In this document: positions 18,663-27,706 of the stretch, piece by piece
How the letters are laid out: each line of letters opens with the position of its first letter
How positions within the stretch are numbered: position 1 is the first letter of the stretch
From: Sphaerotilus uruguayifluvii
GTDB lineage: Bacteria > Pseudomonadota > Gammaproteobacteria > Burkholderiales > Burkholderiaceae_C
Length of the DNA: 64,000 nt
Assembly (NCBI RefSeq): GCF_013294065.1
Contig: NZ_JABSNM010000002.1
Coordinates: 62,001-126,000, forward strand
Reading direction: 5' to 3'
Position numbers and translations under genes: made by a program
Notes under the pieces: model-generated
What the model was told of the DNA's origin: nothing
Databases searched by the model: none
Seen by the model: the letters and a program-made list of their open reading frames with translations, nothing else

Positions 18663-19448
18663 TCAGGGCAGCCCGCGCCGACGCCCGGCGTCGAGCATCA
18701 GCGTCGAGCCGGTCAGCACGTCGGCCTCGGGGTCGAGCAGCAGCGCCACCGCCCAGGCGACCTGCGCCGGCGTGGTGAGCTGGCCGATGCTCGAATCGGC
18801 GCGCATGGCGTCGAGCACCGCCTCCGGCGTCGTGCCCTGCAGCGCAGCGCGGTCGGCGACGACGCGGTGCAGCCGCTCGGTGTCGGCCGGGCCCGGCGCC
18901 AGCGTGTGCGTGGTGATGCCGCGCGCGCCGTGGTGCAGCCCGAGCTGGCGCATGACGTTGAAGAGCGCCGCATTGGCCACGCCGGCCGCCGCCGCGTAGG
19001 CGGTCGGCTCCAGGCCGTAGTGGCCGGCGATGGCCACCACGCGCGAGCCGCGCACCAGCCGGTGCTCGACCGCGCGCGTCAGCCGCAGCAGGCCGCCGAC
19101 CTTGATGTTGACCGCATCGACCATTGCCGAGGTCGGCACGCTGGCGATGCCGCCGGCGACCGCCACGCCGGGGCCGTGCACCACCAGCCGCACCGGCGCA
19201 CCGTCCAGCGCGTGCTGCGCGTCGACCGCGGCGCGGATCGCCTCGACCGAAGCGTCGTCCGCGATGTCGGCCGCGCACGGCAGCAGCCGCGGGCCGAAGC
19301 GCTCGGCCAGACCGGCCAGGCTGTTCGTGCTGCGCGCCACCGCCAGCACCGTCAGGCCGCGCCCGACCAGCCGCTCGACGATCGCCTGGCCGAAGGCGCC
19401 GGTGGCGCCGACGACCACCGCCAGCTCGCGCTGCGTGCCGGCGTTCAT
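18663..19448 (-). CDS. Atypical short-chain dehydrogenase/reductase-like protein
   Basis: A 261-residue SDR-fold protein. The nucleotide-binding start [13 protein letters not shown] is present near residue 12. The catalytic Y-x-x-x-K is Y-A-A-A-A, so the Lys is missing, and no Ser is found at the usual place about 13 residues before the Tyr (the segment is A-I-A-G-H-Y-G). It may bind a nucleotide but is unlikely to be a normal dehydrogenase. It is the only unexpected member of the meta operon, translationally coupled to dmpG (ATGA). A role in the ring-cleavage pathway is inferred from position only. Confidence 0.75.
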   Translation of the reverse strand: MNAGTQRELAVVVGATGAFGQAIVERLVGRGLTVLAVARSTNSLAGLAERFGPRLLPCAADIADDASVEAIRAAVDAQHALDGAPVRLVVHGPGVAVAGGIASVPTSAMVDAVNIKVGGLLRLTRAVEHRLVRGSRVVAIAGHYGLEPTAYAAAAGVANAALFNVMRQLGLHHGARGITTHTLAPGPADTERLHRVVADRAALQGTTPEAVLDAMRADSSIGQLTTPAQVAWAVALLLDPEADVLTGSTLMLDAGRRRGLP

Positions 19449-20512
19449 GCGCCCACCTTGGCGCGGACCACGTCCTTGAGCAGGCCGCGCTCCTTGGCCA
19501 TCGTCATCGCGGTGTCCTCGATCATGTCCTCCTGGCCGGAGATCATCTTCTTGCGGCCCAGCTCGACGAGGATGTCGCGCGCGGGCACGCCGAAGCGCTT
19601 CTCGGCCCGCTTGGCATGCAGCAGGAAGGTCGAGTACACGCCCGCGAAGCCCAGCGTCAGCGAGTCGCGGTCGACGCGCACGATGCGCTCGGCCATCATC
19701 GGCAGGATGATGTCTTCGGCCACGTCCATCAGCTTGAAGAGATCGACGCCGGTCTCGATGCCCATGCGCTCGCACACCGCCAGGAAGACCTCCAGCGGCG
19801 TGTTGCCGGCGCCCGCGCCCAGACCGCCGACCGAGCCGTCGATGCGGCTGGCGCCGGCGGCGATCGCGGCGATCGAGTTGCTGATGCCCAGACCCAGGTT
19901 GTGGTGGCCGTGGAAGCCGATCTCGGTCTCGGGCTTGAGCACCTCGCGCAGCGCGGTGACGGCCGCCGTCACGTCCTCGGGCAGCATGTAGCCGGCCGAG
20001 TCGGTGATGTAGACGGTCTGCGCGCCGTAGCTTTCCATCTTCAGCGCCTGCTGCGCCAGCCCTTCGGGGCTGTTCAGGTGCGCCATCATCAGGAAGCCGG
20101 TGGTGTCCATGCCGAGCTTGCGCGCGAAGGCGATGTGCTGCGGCGAGGTGTCGGCCTCGGTGCAGTGCGTCGCCACGTGGACGCTGCGGGCGCCGCAATC
20201 AAAGGCGCTCTGCAGCTCGCGCATCGTGCCCAGGCCCGGAATCAGCAGCACGCTGACCTTGGCCTGCTTCATCAGCGGGCAGACCGCGCTCAGGTACTCC
20301 TCGTTCTTCGCCAGCGCGAAGCCGTGCTGCAGCGAGTTGCCGCCCAGGCCGGCGCCGTGGGTGACCTGGATCAGCGGCACGCCGGCCGCGTCCAGCGCGG
20401 TGGCGACCTTGACCATCTCGTCGATCGAGATCTGCTCGCGCCTGGCGTGCATGCCGTCGCGCAGGCACATGTCATGCAGCACGACCTTGCGGCCCTTCAG
20501 GTTCGTCGTCAT
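19445..20512 (-). CDS. dmpG: 4-hydroxy-2-oxovalerate aldolase
   Basis: A 355-residue DRE-TIM-type aldolase. It cleaves 4-hydroxy-2-oxovalerate to pyruvate and acetaldehyde at the end of the meta pathway. The metal-binding motif [12 protein letters not shown] is at residues 12-23, and H-G-H-H-N-L-G is near 205. A G-A-G-A-G-N-T segment is also present. The family length is about 345. It forms a substrate-channelling complex with DmpF, encoded 21 bp upstream. ATG 20512 has AAGGAG upstream. Confidence 0.95.
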   Translation of the reverse strand: MTTNLKGRKVVLHDMCLRDGMHARREQISIDEMVKVATALDAAGVPLIQVTHGAGLGGNSLQHGFALAKNEEYLSAVCPLMKQAKVSVLLIPGLGTMRELQSAFDCGARSVHVATHCTEADTSPQHIAFARKLGMDTTGFLMMAHLNSPEGLAQQALKMESYGAQTVYITDSAGYMLPEDVTAAVTALREVLKPETEIGFHGHHNLGLGISNSIAAIAAGASRIDGSVGGLGAGAGNTPLEVFLAVCERMGIETGVDLFKLMDVAEDIILPMMAERIVRVDRDSLTLGFAGVYSTFLLHAKRAEKRFGVPARDILVELGRKKMISGQEDMIEDTAMTMAKERGLLKDVVRAKVGA

Positions 20513-20533
20513 GTCGGTCTACTCCTTCGGGCG

Positions 20534-21469
20534 TCAGGCGACCAGCGCCGGGGCAGTGGTCACGGTCGGCTTGAGCGTGATCTTTCCGGCGAGGATCTCC
20601 TCGGCGAACATCTCGGCGGTGCGGCAGGCGGCGGCGGTCATGATGTCGAGGTTGCCGGCGTAGGTCGGCAGGTAGTCGCCCAGGCCCTTCACTTCCATGA
20701 AGACCGCGACGCGACGGCCGTCGAACAGCGGGCCGTTGACCAGCCGGTAGCCGGGCACGTACTTCTGCACTTCCTCGATCATGGCCAGCACCGAGTCGAT
20801 GATCCTGGCCTGGTCCGGCTCGTCTTCGGTCAGGCAGTTGATGGTGTTGCGCATGATCATCGGCGGCTCGGCCGGGTTGATGATCGCGAGCGCCTTGCCC
20901 TTCCTGGCGCCACCGACACGCTCGATCGCGCTCGAGGTCGTGTAGGTGAACTCGTCGAGGTTGGCGCGCGTGCCGGCACCGACCGACTTCGACGCCAGGC
21001 TGGCGACGATCTCGCCGTACTCGACCGTCTGCACGCGGCTGATGGCGTGGATGATCGGAATCGTCGCCTGACCCGCGCACGAGATCATGTTGACGTTCAT
21101 CTCGACCTTGTCGGCGTGTTCCTTCAGGTTCACCGGCGGCACGCACAGCGGGCCGATGGCCGCGGGCGTCAGGTCGATCATCAGCACGCCGAGCTCGTTG
21201 AGCTTGCGCGAGTTCTCGGCGTGCACATAGGCGCTGGTCGCGTCGAAGGCGATCTGGATGCCGTCTTCGAGAACATGTGGCAGCAGGCCGTCCACGCCCA
21301 GATGGGTCGTCTTCAGGCCCATGTCGCGGGCGCGCTGCAGGCCTTCCGATTCGGGGTCGATGCCGACCATCCAGACGGGTTCCAGCACCGGGCTGCGCTG
21401 GATCTTGTAGATCAGGTCGGTGCCGATGTTGCCCGAGCCGATCAGCGCGCACTTGATCTTCTTGCTCAC
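20534..21469 (-). CDS. dmpF: Acetaldehyde dehydrogenase (acylating)
   Basis: A 311-residue enzyme converting acetaldehyde and CoA to acetyl-CoA with NAD. The dinucleotide motif G-S-G-N-I-G-T-D is at residue 11, and the catalytic Cys131 lies in [12 protein letters not shown]. The start is GTG 21469 with AAGGAA 6 bases upstream. It is paired with DmpG, as in the Pseudomonas dmp operon. Confidence 0.95.
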   Translation of the reverse strand: MSKKIKCALIGSGNIGTDLIYKIQRSPVLEPVWMVGIDPESEGLQRARDMGLKTTHLGVDGLLPHVLEDGIQIAFDATSAYVHAENSRKLNELGVLMIDLTPAAIGPLCVPPVNLKEHADKVEMNVNMISCAGQATIPIIHAISRVQTVEYGEIVASLASKSVGAGTRANLDEFTYTTSSAIERVGGARKGKALAIINPAEPPMIMRNTINCLTEDEPDQARIIDSVLAMIEEVQKYVPGYRLVNGPLFDGRRVAVFMEVKGLGDYLPTYAGNLDIMTAAACRTAEMFAEEILAGKITLKPTVTTAPALVA

Positions 21470-21502
21470 GTTGATTCCTTGAAGAATGGATTCCTGGCCG
21501 CT

Positions 21503-22321
21503 TCAGCCGAAGCGCACCGCGACGCTGCCGAGGTCCTGGAAGCGCGCGCAGACGAAGTCGCCCGGCTTCACCGCGATGGCCTCGGTGATGCCGCCGCTCA
21601 TGACGAAGCTGCCGGCCGGCAGCTCGCGGCCCAGCTCGGCCAGCACGCGCACCAGCAGCGCCACGCCGTCGGCCGGGTGGCCCATCACCGCGGCCGAGGC
21701 GCCCATCGCCACCGGCTCGCCGTTCTTCTCCAGCACGACGCCGAGCGTGTCGAGCGCCAGCGCCTCCGGCTCCAGCGCCCGCCCGCCCGTCACGTAGCGC
21801 GCCGACGAGCTGTTGTCGGCCACCACGCTGGGCAGGTCGAACTTGAAGCCCGAGAAGCGCGAGTCGATCACCTCGATGGCCGGCACGACGAAGTCGGTCG
21901 CGGCCAGCACGTCGGCGCGAGAGCAGTCGCGCCCGCCCAGCGCCGACTTCAGCACGAAGGCCACCTCGCACTCGACGCGCGGGTGCACCAGGTCATCGGT
22001 CGCGATGACGCTGCCCTCGGGGCGCGCCATGTCGGCCAGCAGGAAGCCGACGGTGGGCACGTCGACACCCATCTGGATCATCTTGGCCTGCGAGGTCAGC
22101 CCGGCCTTCCAGCCGATCTGGCGGCGGCCCTCCTTCAGCCAGCGCTCCAGCAGCCCGAGCTGCACGGCGTAGCCATCGCCCAGCGTCATGCCGGGGAAGT
22201 CCTCGGTCAGCTTCGGGATGGCGGTGGCGCCCTTCTGTGCCGCCTCGATGCGGTCGGTGAGCGCCTGCACGTCGGCGGGATCGAGCGTGGTGCGCATGTC
22301 GGTGGCGGGGGTGAGGTTCAC
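21503..22321 (-). CDS. dmpH: 4-oxalocrotonate decarboxylase
   Basis: A 272-residue member of the hydratase/decarboxylase family. It has the decarboxylase-type segment I-G-W-K-A-G-L-T-S-Q-A-K-M-I-Q-M-G-V (near residue 70) and metal-binding acidic positions around V-E-C-E-V-A-F and A-I-E-V-I-D-S-R. It turns 2-oxohex-3-enedioate into 2-oxopent-4-enoate, in complex with DmpE. I chose GTG 22321, which overlaps the dmpE stop (GTGA) and has GGAAAGG upstream. ATG 22297 would give 264 residues, the usual length, but has no clear ribosome site. Confidence 0.9.
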   Translation of the reverse strand: MNLTPATDMRTTLDPADVQALTDRIEAAQKGATAIPKLTEDFPGMTLGDGYAVQLGLLERWLKEGRRQIGWKAGLTSQAKMIQMGVDVPTVGFLLADMARPEGSVIATDDLVHPRVECEVAFVLKSALGGRDCSRADVLAATDFVVPAIEVIDSRFSGFKFDLPSVVADNSSSARYVTGGRALEPEALALDTLGVVLEKNGEPVAMGASAAVMGHPADGVALLVRVLAELGRELPAGSFVMSGGITEAIAVKPGDFVCARFQDLGSVAVRFG

Positions 22322-23115
22322 AGTGCGGCCTTTCCATGAAAACGCGCCCGGCAGGTGCCCAGGCCGCCGATGGTGCAGACCAGCTCGTCGCCGCCCGTCA
22401 CCGCCACCAGCGGCGACTGCGAGCCCGACAGGATCACCTCGCCGGCACGGAAGGGCAGGCCCAGCCGCCCCAGCGTGTTGGCCAGCCAGACGACGGCATT
22501 GATCGGCGAGCCCTGCACCGCCGCGCCCACGCTGGTCGAGTGCAGCGCGCCATTGCGCTGCAGCACCATGCCGGCCAGCGCGGCGTCGAACTTCTTCAGG
22601 CTCATCCGGGCGTCACCCAGCACGAAGACGCCGCAGGAGGCGTTGTCCGCCACCGTGTCCTGGATCCTGATCTTCCAGTCGCGGATGCGGCTGTCGACGA
22701 TCTCGAAGCACGGCGAGACAAAGGCGGTGGCGCGGATCACGTCAGTGGCGGTGATGCCCGGGCCGACCAGATCGCGCTCCAGCACGAAGGCGAGTTCCGC
22801 CTCGGCCTTGGGCTGGATCAGGCCGTCCAGGCTGATGCCGTCCGATTCGCTGCAGACCATGCCCGAGGTCAGCTGGCCGAAGTCCGGCTCGAAGACGCCG
22901 AGGAAGTCCTGCACCGGCTTGCTGGTCACGCCGATCTTCTTGCCGACGAGGGTCTCGCCGGCCTGCAGGCGCCGTGCAATAAAGCGCGACTGGATCTGGT
23001 AGGCGTCCTCGACGCGGATGTCGGGGAAGCGCTCGAGCAAGGGCGCCAGCGTGCGGCGCTCGCGCCAGGCGTCGAACAGCTCGTCGCCGCAGGCGGTGAT
23101 CTGGTCAGGTTGCAT
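22318..23115 (-). CDS. dmpE: 2-oxopent-4-enoate hydratase
   Basis: A 265-residue hydratase that adds water to 2-oxopent-4-enoate to give 4-hydroxy-2-oxovalerate. Signature segments are V-G-K-K-I-G-V-T-S-K-P-V-Q and F-E-P-D-F-G-Q-L-T-S-G-M, which separate it from the DmpH paralogue next to it. ATG 23115 is preceded by an in-frame GTG at 23118. The gene is 13 bp after dmpC and coupled to dmpH. Confidence 0.93.
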   Translation of the reverse strand: MQPDQITACGDELFDAWRERRTLAPLLERFPDIRVEDAYQIQSRFIARRLQAGETLVGKKIGVTSKPVQDFLGVFEPDFGQLTSGMVCSESDGISLDGLIQPKAEAELAFVLERDLVGPGITATDVIRATAFVSPCFEIVDSRIRDWKIRIQDTVADNASCGVFVLGDARMSLKKFDAALAGMVLQRNGALHSTSVGAAVQGSPINAVVWLANTLGRLGLPFRAGEVILSGSQSPLVAVTGGDELVCTIGGLGTCRARFHGKAAL

Positions 23116-23128
23116 CACGGCCGGCCCT

Positions 23129-24592
23129 TCAGAGCTTGACGCAGACGTTGCGCGTCTCGGTGTAGAACTCCAGCGAATGCACGCCGCCCTCGCGGCCGAT
23201 GCCGCTCTGCTTGGAGCCGCCGAAGGGCGTGCGCAGGTCGCGCAGGAACCAGGAGTTGATCCAGGTGATGCCGACCTCGATGCGCTCGGCCATGCGGTGG
23301 GCGCGCGCCAGGTGCTGGGTCCAGATCGTGGTCGAGAGTCCGTAGACGTTGTCGTTGGCCAGGGCCACCACCTCGTCCTCGCTGTCGAAGGGGCGCAGGT
23401 GGCAGCAGGGGCCGAAGATCTCCTCGCGCACCACGCTGGCGTCGTCGCTCAGGCCGGTCCAGATGGTCGGCTGGACCCAGCAGCCGCCCTTGAGATCCGC
23501 CGGCATGTCGGGCACGCCGCCGCCGGTCACCACCGTGGCGCCCTCGTCGACGGCGCGCTGGTAGTAGCCCAGCACCTTGTCGCGGTGTTCCTGGCTGATC
23601 AGCGGGCCGTAGGTGCTGGCGTGGTCCTCGGGGCGGCCGTACCTGACCGCCTCGACCTTGGCCTTCAGCGCATCGCGGAAGCGCTCGAAGATCGGCCGCT
23701 CCACATACACGCGCTCGGTGCCCAGGCAGACCTGGCCGGTGTTCAGGAAGGCCGAGCGGAAGATGCCGTCCACCGCGGCGTCGAAGTCGGCATCCGCGAA
23801 GACGATGCCGGCGTTCTTGCCGCCGAGCTCGAACGAGACATCGCGCAGGCCCTCGGCCGCCGCCTTCATGATGGCGGTGCCGGTGCGCGTCTCGCCGGTG
23901 AAGGTGATCGCGTCGACCTGCGGATGCGTGGTGACGAACTCGCCGGTCGACTTCGGCCCGAAACCGTTGACGACGTTGTAGACGCCCTTCGGAACACCGA
24001 CCTTGGCCATGACCTCGCCGAGCAGCGCGGCGGTCAGCGGCGTCTCCTCCGAGGGCTTGACCACCACGGTGTTGCCGCAGGCCAGCGCCGGCCCGAGCTT
24101 CCAGGTCATCAGCAGGAAGGGCGCGTTCCACGGGCAGATCACGCCGATCACGCCTTTGGGCTTGCGGATGGCGTAGTTCAGCGCGCCGCGGCCGTCGGGC
24201 GTGTCCATGCGGAAGGACTCGGTCGGCACGTTCTTCACCACGTCGGCGAAGATCTTGAAGTTGGCCGCGCCGCGCGGGATGAAGACATGCGTCATCACGT
24301 GGCTGGGCTGGCCGGTGTCCGCCATCTCGGCCTCGACGAAGTCGTCGAAACGGCGCGTGATCTCGTCGGCCACCGCGTGCAGCATGGCCGCGCGCTGCTC
24401 GACCGTCATGCGGCCCCAGTCGCCGCGCAGCGCGGCGCGGGCGGCGCGCACCGCGCGGTCGACCTCGGCCTGCGGGGCCTCGGCGATGCGGGCGATGACC
24501 CGGCCGTCGACCGGCGAGCGCTTGTCGAAGAGCCGGGCGCCCTCGGCCGGCTGGAATTCGCCGTCGATGAAGCTGGTGATGATTCGTGTCAT
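23129..24592 (-). CDS. dmpC: 2-hydroxymuconic semialdehyde dehydrogenase
   Basis: A 487-residue NAD-dependent aldehyde dehydrogenase (DmpC is 486). E-L-G-G-K-N-A carries the general base Glu, G-Q-V-C-L-G-T-E-R the catalytic Cys, and the F-G-G-S-K-Q-S-G-I-G-R-E-G-G segment lies near the end. It oxidises the ring-cleavage product of catechol to 4-oxalocrotonate. Because dmpD is absent, this is the only visible branch for the semialdehyde. Confidence 0.94.
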   Translation of the reverse strand: MTRIITSFIDGEFQPAEGARLFDKRSPVDGRVIARIAEAPQAEVDRAVRAARAALRGDWGRMTVEQRAAMLHAVADEITRRFDDFVEAEMADTGQPSHVMTHVFIPRGAANFKIFADVVKNVPTESFRMDTPDGRGALNYAIRKPKGVIGVICPWNAPFLLMTWKLGPALACGNTVVVKPSEETPLTAALLGEVMAKVGVPKGVYNVVNGFGPKSTGEFVTTHPQVDAITFTGETRTGTAIMKAAAEGLRDVSFELGGKNAGIVFADADFDAAVDGIFRSAFLNTGQVCLGTERVYVERPIFERFRDALKAKVEAVRYGRPEDHASTYGPLISQEHRDKVLGYYQRAVDEGATVVTGGGVPDMPADLKGGCWVQPTIWTGLSDDASVVREEIFGPCCHLRPFDSEDEVVALANDNVYGLSTTIWTQHLARAHRMAERIEVGITWINSWFLRDLRTPFGGSKQSGIGREGGVHSLEFYTETRNVCVKL

Positions 24593-24641
24593 GTCGTCGG
24601 TCCTGCAGGGGTTCTTCTCGTGGGCAGCTCGCGGGCCAGCT

Positions 24642-25577
24642 TCAGGTCACCACGGTCAGGAAGGTCTCGTGCATCTTGCGGTGGGCCACGTCCAGGCCGC
24701 CGCCCTCGCCCAGGCCTTCCCAGGTCCAGGCGATCGGGGGCAGATCCGGGTAGGAGGAGTTGCCGCCCGAGAAGGTCTCGAAGCGGTTGCCCGACGGGTC
24801 CCACGCGTAGATCGTGCCGCCGCGGGTGATGCCGTGGCGGGTCGGTCCGATGTCGACCTTGATGTCGTGCGCGGCCATGATGTCGGCGGCGCGGAAGACG
24901 CGGTCGATCGACTCCATGTAGAACGAGACGTGGTGCAGCTTGCCCGGCTCGGGGTGGATGACGAAGGCGATGTCGTGCGCCTTGTTCGAGCAGCACAGCC
25001 ACAGCGCGCCCTTGACGTCGCTGTCGGGCAGCGTGACGTACTCGGCCAGGTGGAAACCCAGGATGCGCGTGAAGATGTCGAGCACGCGGTCGACGTTCGG
25101 GCCGTAGAGCAGCGCGTGGTCGAAGCGCATCGGCGCGATGCCGCGGTCCTGGTGCGGCGTCCAGGGCTTGGGATCCTTCTGGCCGAAGTGGCTGCCGACG
25201 AAGGTCTTCTCGGCGTAGAGCTCGATCAGGTGGCCGCTGGGAAGCTCGAAGCGCAGGCGCTCGCCGGTCTCGAGCAGCTCGCCGGCCGGGATGCGTTCGG
25301 TCTTCAGTCCGTCATCGCGCAGCTCGGCCTCGAAGCGGTCCAGGTCGGCGCTGCCGGCGACCTTGAAGCCGAAGAAGTCCAGGCCGGCGCGATCGGCCTG
25401 GCGCAGCACGATGCTGTGGTGATCGCGCTCGTCCCAGGCCTTCAGATAGACCCGGCCGGCGGCGTCGCGCCCGGTCTCCTCCAGTCCGAGCACATCGCGA
25501 TAGAAGCGCACGCCTTCCTCGAGGTCGAGCATGCGCAGCTGAACATGTCCGGGTCGCAGTACGCCGGTCAGGGCCAT
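24642..25577 (-). CDS. dmpB: Catechol 2,3-dioxygenase
   Basis: A 311-residue type I extradiol dioxygenase (the Pseudomonas enzyme has 307). The iron ligands are H154 (R-F-D-H-A-L-L-Y-G), H215 (L-H-H-V-S-F-Y) and E267 (N-R-F-E-T-F-S-G-G), one to two positions off the P. putida numbering 153/214/265. It opens catechol to 2-hydroxymuconic semialdehyde. An upstream LysR box and promoter are at 25622-25687. The preceding gene encodes the LysR regulator. Confidence 0.96.
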   Translation of the reverse strand: MALTGVLRPGHVQLRMLDLEEGVRFYRDVLGLEETGRDAAGRVYLKAWDERDHHSIVLRQADRAGLDFFGFKVAGSADLDRFEAELRDDGLKTERIPAGELLETGERLRFELPSGHLIELYAEKTFVGSHFGQKDPKPWTPHQDRGIAPMRFDHALLYGPNVDRVLDIFTRILGFHLAEYVTLPDSDVKGALWLCCSNKAHDIAFVIHPEPGKLHHVSFYMESIDRVFRAADIMAAHDIKVDIGPTRHGITRGGTIYAWDPSGNRFETFSGGNSSYPDLPPIAWTWEGLGEGGGLDVAHRKMHETFLTVVT

Positions 25578-25621
25578 GATGTCTGTCTCCTGTCGTTGCC
25601 GTTTGAAGGGGGAACGACTGG

Positions 25622-25687
25622 ATTCTGGGCAGGCCCCGCCATGCCGTCCAATACCATCGAGCTGGGTCTGTCATACCCTCCGGGAAT
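25622..25687 (-). promoter_or_regulatory. Promoter and LysR box upstream of dmpB
   Basis: On the plus strand ATACCCTCCGGGAAT (25673-25687) is an imperfect ATAC-N7-GTAT box, the site type bound by BenM/CatM/CatR regulators. On the minus strand TTGGAC (25651-25646) follows 21 bp downstream, with CAGAAT 18 bp further. The layout matches that upstream of the ferredoxin gene (27036-27100). Confidence 0.62.
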
Positions 25688-25702
25688 GTCTGGACACTGC
25701 GT

Positions 25703-26605
25703 TCACGGCAGATCGCCCAGCAGCCGCGCGCCCTCGCGCATCGAGCGCAGGAAGGCCTGCTTCAGCTCGGAATCGTCGTCCTCGCGGTAGATGCAGCACA
25801 GGTCGATGCGGTCCTGCGTCGGGTGATGCAGCGGGCGGAAGGTCACGCCGGGCATGTTCATGTTGGCCGCCGAGCGCGACACCAGGCAGGCGCCGAAGCC
25901 GGTGCCCACCAGCGTGACCGCATGCACCACGTCGCCGACCTCCTGCGCGACCTGCGGCGTGAAGCCCGCGCCACGGCACATCTCGTGCACCCGGTCGATG
26001 AAGCTCGGCCGCGAGCCGGTGGGAAACAGCACCAGCGGCTGATCGCGCAGCTCCTGCATCGTGATGGCGGTGCGCGCGGCTAGCGCGGTGCCCGAGGGCA
26101 CGGCGACCCAGATCGGCTCGGTCAGCAGCGTCTCGCAGGTCAGCCCCTCGACCGGGCGCATCAGCCGGTTGAAGGCGACGGTGATGCGACGGTGGTGCAG
26201 CGCATCGATCTGTGCCTCCTTGTCGAGCGAGTGCAGCACGATGCTGACCTCGGGACAGGCCTCGCGGAAGCGCCGCAGCAGCTGCGGGATCACGCCGAAG
26301 ATGCCCGAGCCGAAGATGGCCACGTCGACCCGGCCGAGCAGGCCCTGCGCGGCCTTGTGCGTGCGCTCGGCGGCGCGCTCGGCCTGGGCCAGGATGCCGC
26401 GCGCGTCCTCGTAGAGCACCCGGCCGGCATCGGTCAGCTCGACGCCGCGCGAGGTGCGCCGGAACAGCAGCGCGCCGAGTTCCTCCTCGAGCTGCTGGAT
26501 CTGGCGGGTCAGCGGCGGCTGCGAGATGTGCAGCCGCAGCGCGGCGCGACCGATGTTCTGCTCCTCGGCGACGCAGACGAAATAGCGCAGGTGACGGAGT
26601 TCCAT
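25703..26605 (-). CDS. LysR-type regulator of the meta-cleavage operon
   Basis: A 300-residue LysR protein beginning M-E-L-R-H-L-R-Y-F-V-C-V-A-E-E, the usual start; the GTG at 26614 is less likely. Residues 1-60 are the winged helix-turn-helix (A-A-L-R-L-H-I-S-Q-P-P-L-T-R-Q-I). The N-terminal S-Q-P-P-L-T-R-Q-I-Q-Q-L-E-E-E segment is the CatR/BenM/ClcR style. These regulators use cis,cis-muconate or related dienoate inducers. It lies between the ferredoxin and dmpB genes on the same strand, and boxes of its expected type precede both. Confidence 0.85.
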   Translation of the reverse strand: MELRHLRYFVCVAEEQNIGRAALRLHISQPPLTRQIQQLEEELGALLFRRTSRGVELTDAGRVLYEDARGILAQAERAAERTHKAAQGLLGRVDVAIFGSGIFGVIPQLLRRFREACPEVSIVLHSLDKEAQIDALHHRRITVAFNRLMRPVEGLTCETLLTEPIWVAVPSGTALAARTAITMQELRDQPLVLFPTGSRPSFIDRVHEMCRGAGFTPQVAQEVGDVVHAVTLVGTGFGACLVSRSAANMNMPGVTFRPLHHPTQDRIDLCCIYREDDDSELKQAFLRSMREGARLLGDLP

Positions 26606-26662
26606 GGCGGGCACTCTAGCGGCAGGGACCGGCCCGCGTCGCCCGCGGCGAGCGCGGGTCGG

Positions 26663-26971
26663 TCAGGCGCGGCGGCAGACGCTGCGCTGCATCCGGCCGA
26701 TCACCTTCAGGCTCAGGTCGCTGCAGGGCCGGATGCGGCACGACAGCACCCGGCCGCAGGCCTCGTCCTCGGCGCTGACATGCTCGCGGCTCATGACCCG
26801 CGACTCGTACTGGCCGGCGGTGATCTCGACCTTGCAGACGCCGCAGCCGCCGTTGCGGCAACCCACCGGAATGCCCTTGCGCCCGAGCGCCTCCATGCCG
26901 ACGAGCACCGTCTGGCGCTCGTCGCAGCGGTAGATCTCGCCGGTGTCCTCGATGCGGACCTGGTGCTTCAT
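26663..26971 (-). CDS. dmpQ: 2Fe-2S ferredoxin, DmpQ/XylT-like
   Basis: A 102-residue plant-type ferredoxin. The cluster ligands are G-C-R-N-G-G-C-G-V-C-K and a distal V-L-S-C. DmpQ/XylT ferredoxins re-reduce the iron of catechol 2,3-dioxygenase inactivated by substituted catechols. DmpQ is about 112 residues. ATG 26971 is used; an upstream ATG would add an unrelated basic stretch. A promoter with a LysR box lies upstream. Confidence 0.88.
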   Translation of the reverse strand: MKHQVRIEDTGEIYRCDERQTVLVGMEALGRKGIPVGCRNGGCGVCKVEITAGQYESRVMSREHVSAEDEACGRVLSCRIRPCSDLSLKVIGRMQRSVCRRA

Positions 26972-27035
26972 GTCCTGTCTCCGTGTCCCGCCGTCTTTCG
27001 CGGACCGATGTCGGCCCGGTGCGGCGTGTCCGGCG

Positions 27036-27100
27036 AAGATAGAAAACATGGCGCGTCCTGTCCAATACCGAGAAGGACGGCAGCGATACCTTCAGGGTAT
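27036..27100 (-). promoter_or_regulatory. Promoter and LysR box upstream of the ferredoxin gene
   Basis: ATACCTTCAGGGTAT (27086-27100) is a perfect ATAC-N7-GTAT inverted repeat. Twenty bp downstream on the minus strand lies TTGGAC (27065-27060), followed after 18 bp by TATCTT. The sequence GGTATTGGAC is identical at the dmpB promoter. The rest of 26972-27260 shows nothing further I recognise. Confidence 0.68.
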
Positions 27101-27260
27101 GTCGGCAGCCGGCCTGTGGCGCGGCCGCGATGGCGTCCATGTTGCACTCGGCCCAGCGCACCAGTGCGGCGACCGTTCCCTCGCGCATGGGCTGCGTCCT
27201 ACACGCGGCCCCGGGTCCGGCCGACAGAGGCGGTGCGGGGATCGGGCCATCATCGAGCCC

Positions 27261-27629
27261 ATGATCACCCCCCCTGCGCCGCGTTCCACCGACCCGACGG
27301 GCTCCGTCTGCCCGGCCGATGCCTCGACCCCCTGGCTGCCCGTCTGTGCAGACCATCGCGTGCAGGGCGAGCTTGACTACCGGCTGTCCACCCCCAGCGT
27401 GCTGGTGCTGCCGGCACGCCTCGAGTGGGCCGACGCGTCCAGCGCGCTGGACGTCGATCTGGTGCTGCCGCGTTCACAGTGCCGCCAGGGTCGCCCCTTC
27501 CTGCAAACGCTGCGCGCAGCCGCCAGCGATCTGGTCGCACGCCACGCAGGTCGCCTGGGCCGCCTGCCCGACCTCGCGGCGCTGAGCGTCCCGATGGGCG
27601 GTCGCCTGCACCGCGTCGCGCTGGCCTGA
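27261..27629 (+). CDS. Hypothetical protein
   Basis: A 122-residue frame starting at ATG 27261. Residues 1-30 are Pro/Ser/Asp-rich. Then comes a segment of alternating hydrophobic and charged residues (L-V-L-P-A-R-L-E-W-A-D) and a helical stretch near 75-95. I recognise no family. It runs opposite to the meta operon and toward the fumarylacetoacetase gene. The opposite-strand frame over the same bases is Arg/Pro-rich and looks like a shadow, so I favour this one. Confidence 0.4.
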   Translation: MITPPAPRSTDPTGSVCPADASTPWLPVCADHRVQGELDYRLSTPSVLVLPARLEWADASSALDVDLVLPRSQCRQGRPFLQTLRAAASDLVARHAGRLGRLPDLAALSVPMGGRLHRVALA

Positions 27630-27690
27630 CCATCGCCCGGCTCATCCCATCTGTTGGCATGTCCAGTTGCGCTTGACGCGCCATGCCATG

Positions 27691-27706
27691 GTTTGAACGT
27701 TCAAAC
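27691..27706. repeat. 16-bp perfect palindrome over the stop codon of fahA (copy 1)
   Basis: GTTTGAACGTTCAAAC. On the minus strand the first six bases are the last codon GTT (Val) and the stop TGA of the fumarylacetoacetase gene. The identical 16 bases occur at 49777-49792, again over the final GTT-TGA of another gene. Confidence 0.8.

Noticed and set aside
19124-22339. Plus-strand frame of 1071 residues opposite dmpG/F/H
   Set aside because: Antisense shadow of four well-supported genes; His/Arg-rich and without domains.
27265-27684. Minus-strand frame of 139 residues
   Set aside because: Arg/Pro/Gly-rich, overlaps the more plausible plus-strand frame and looks like its shadow.
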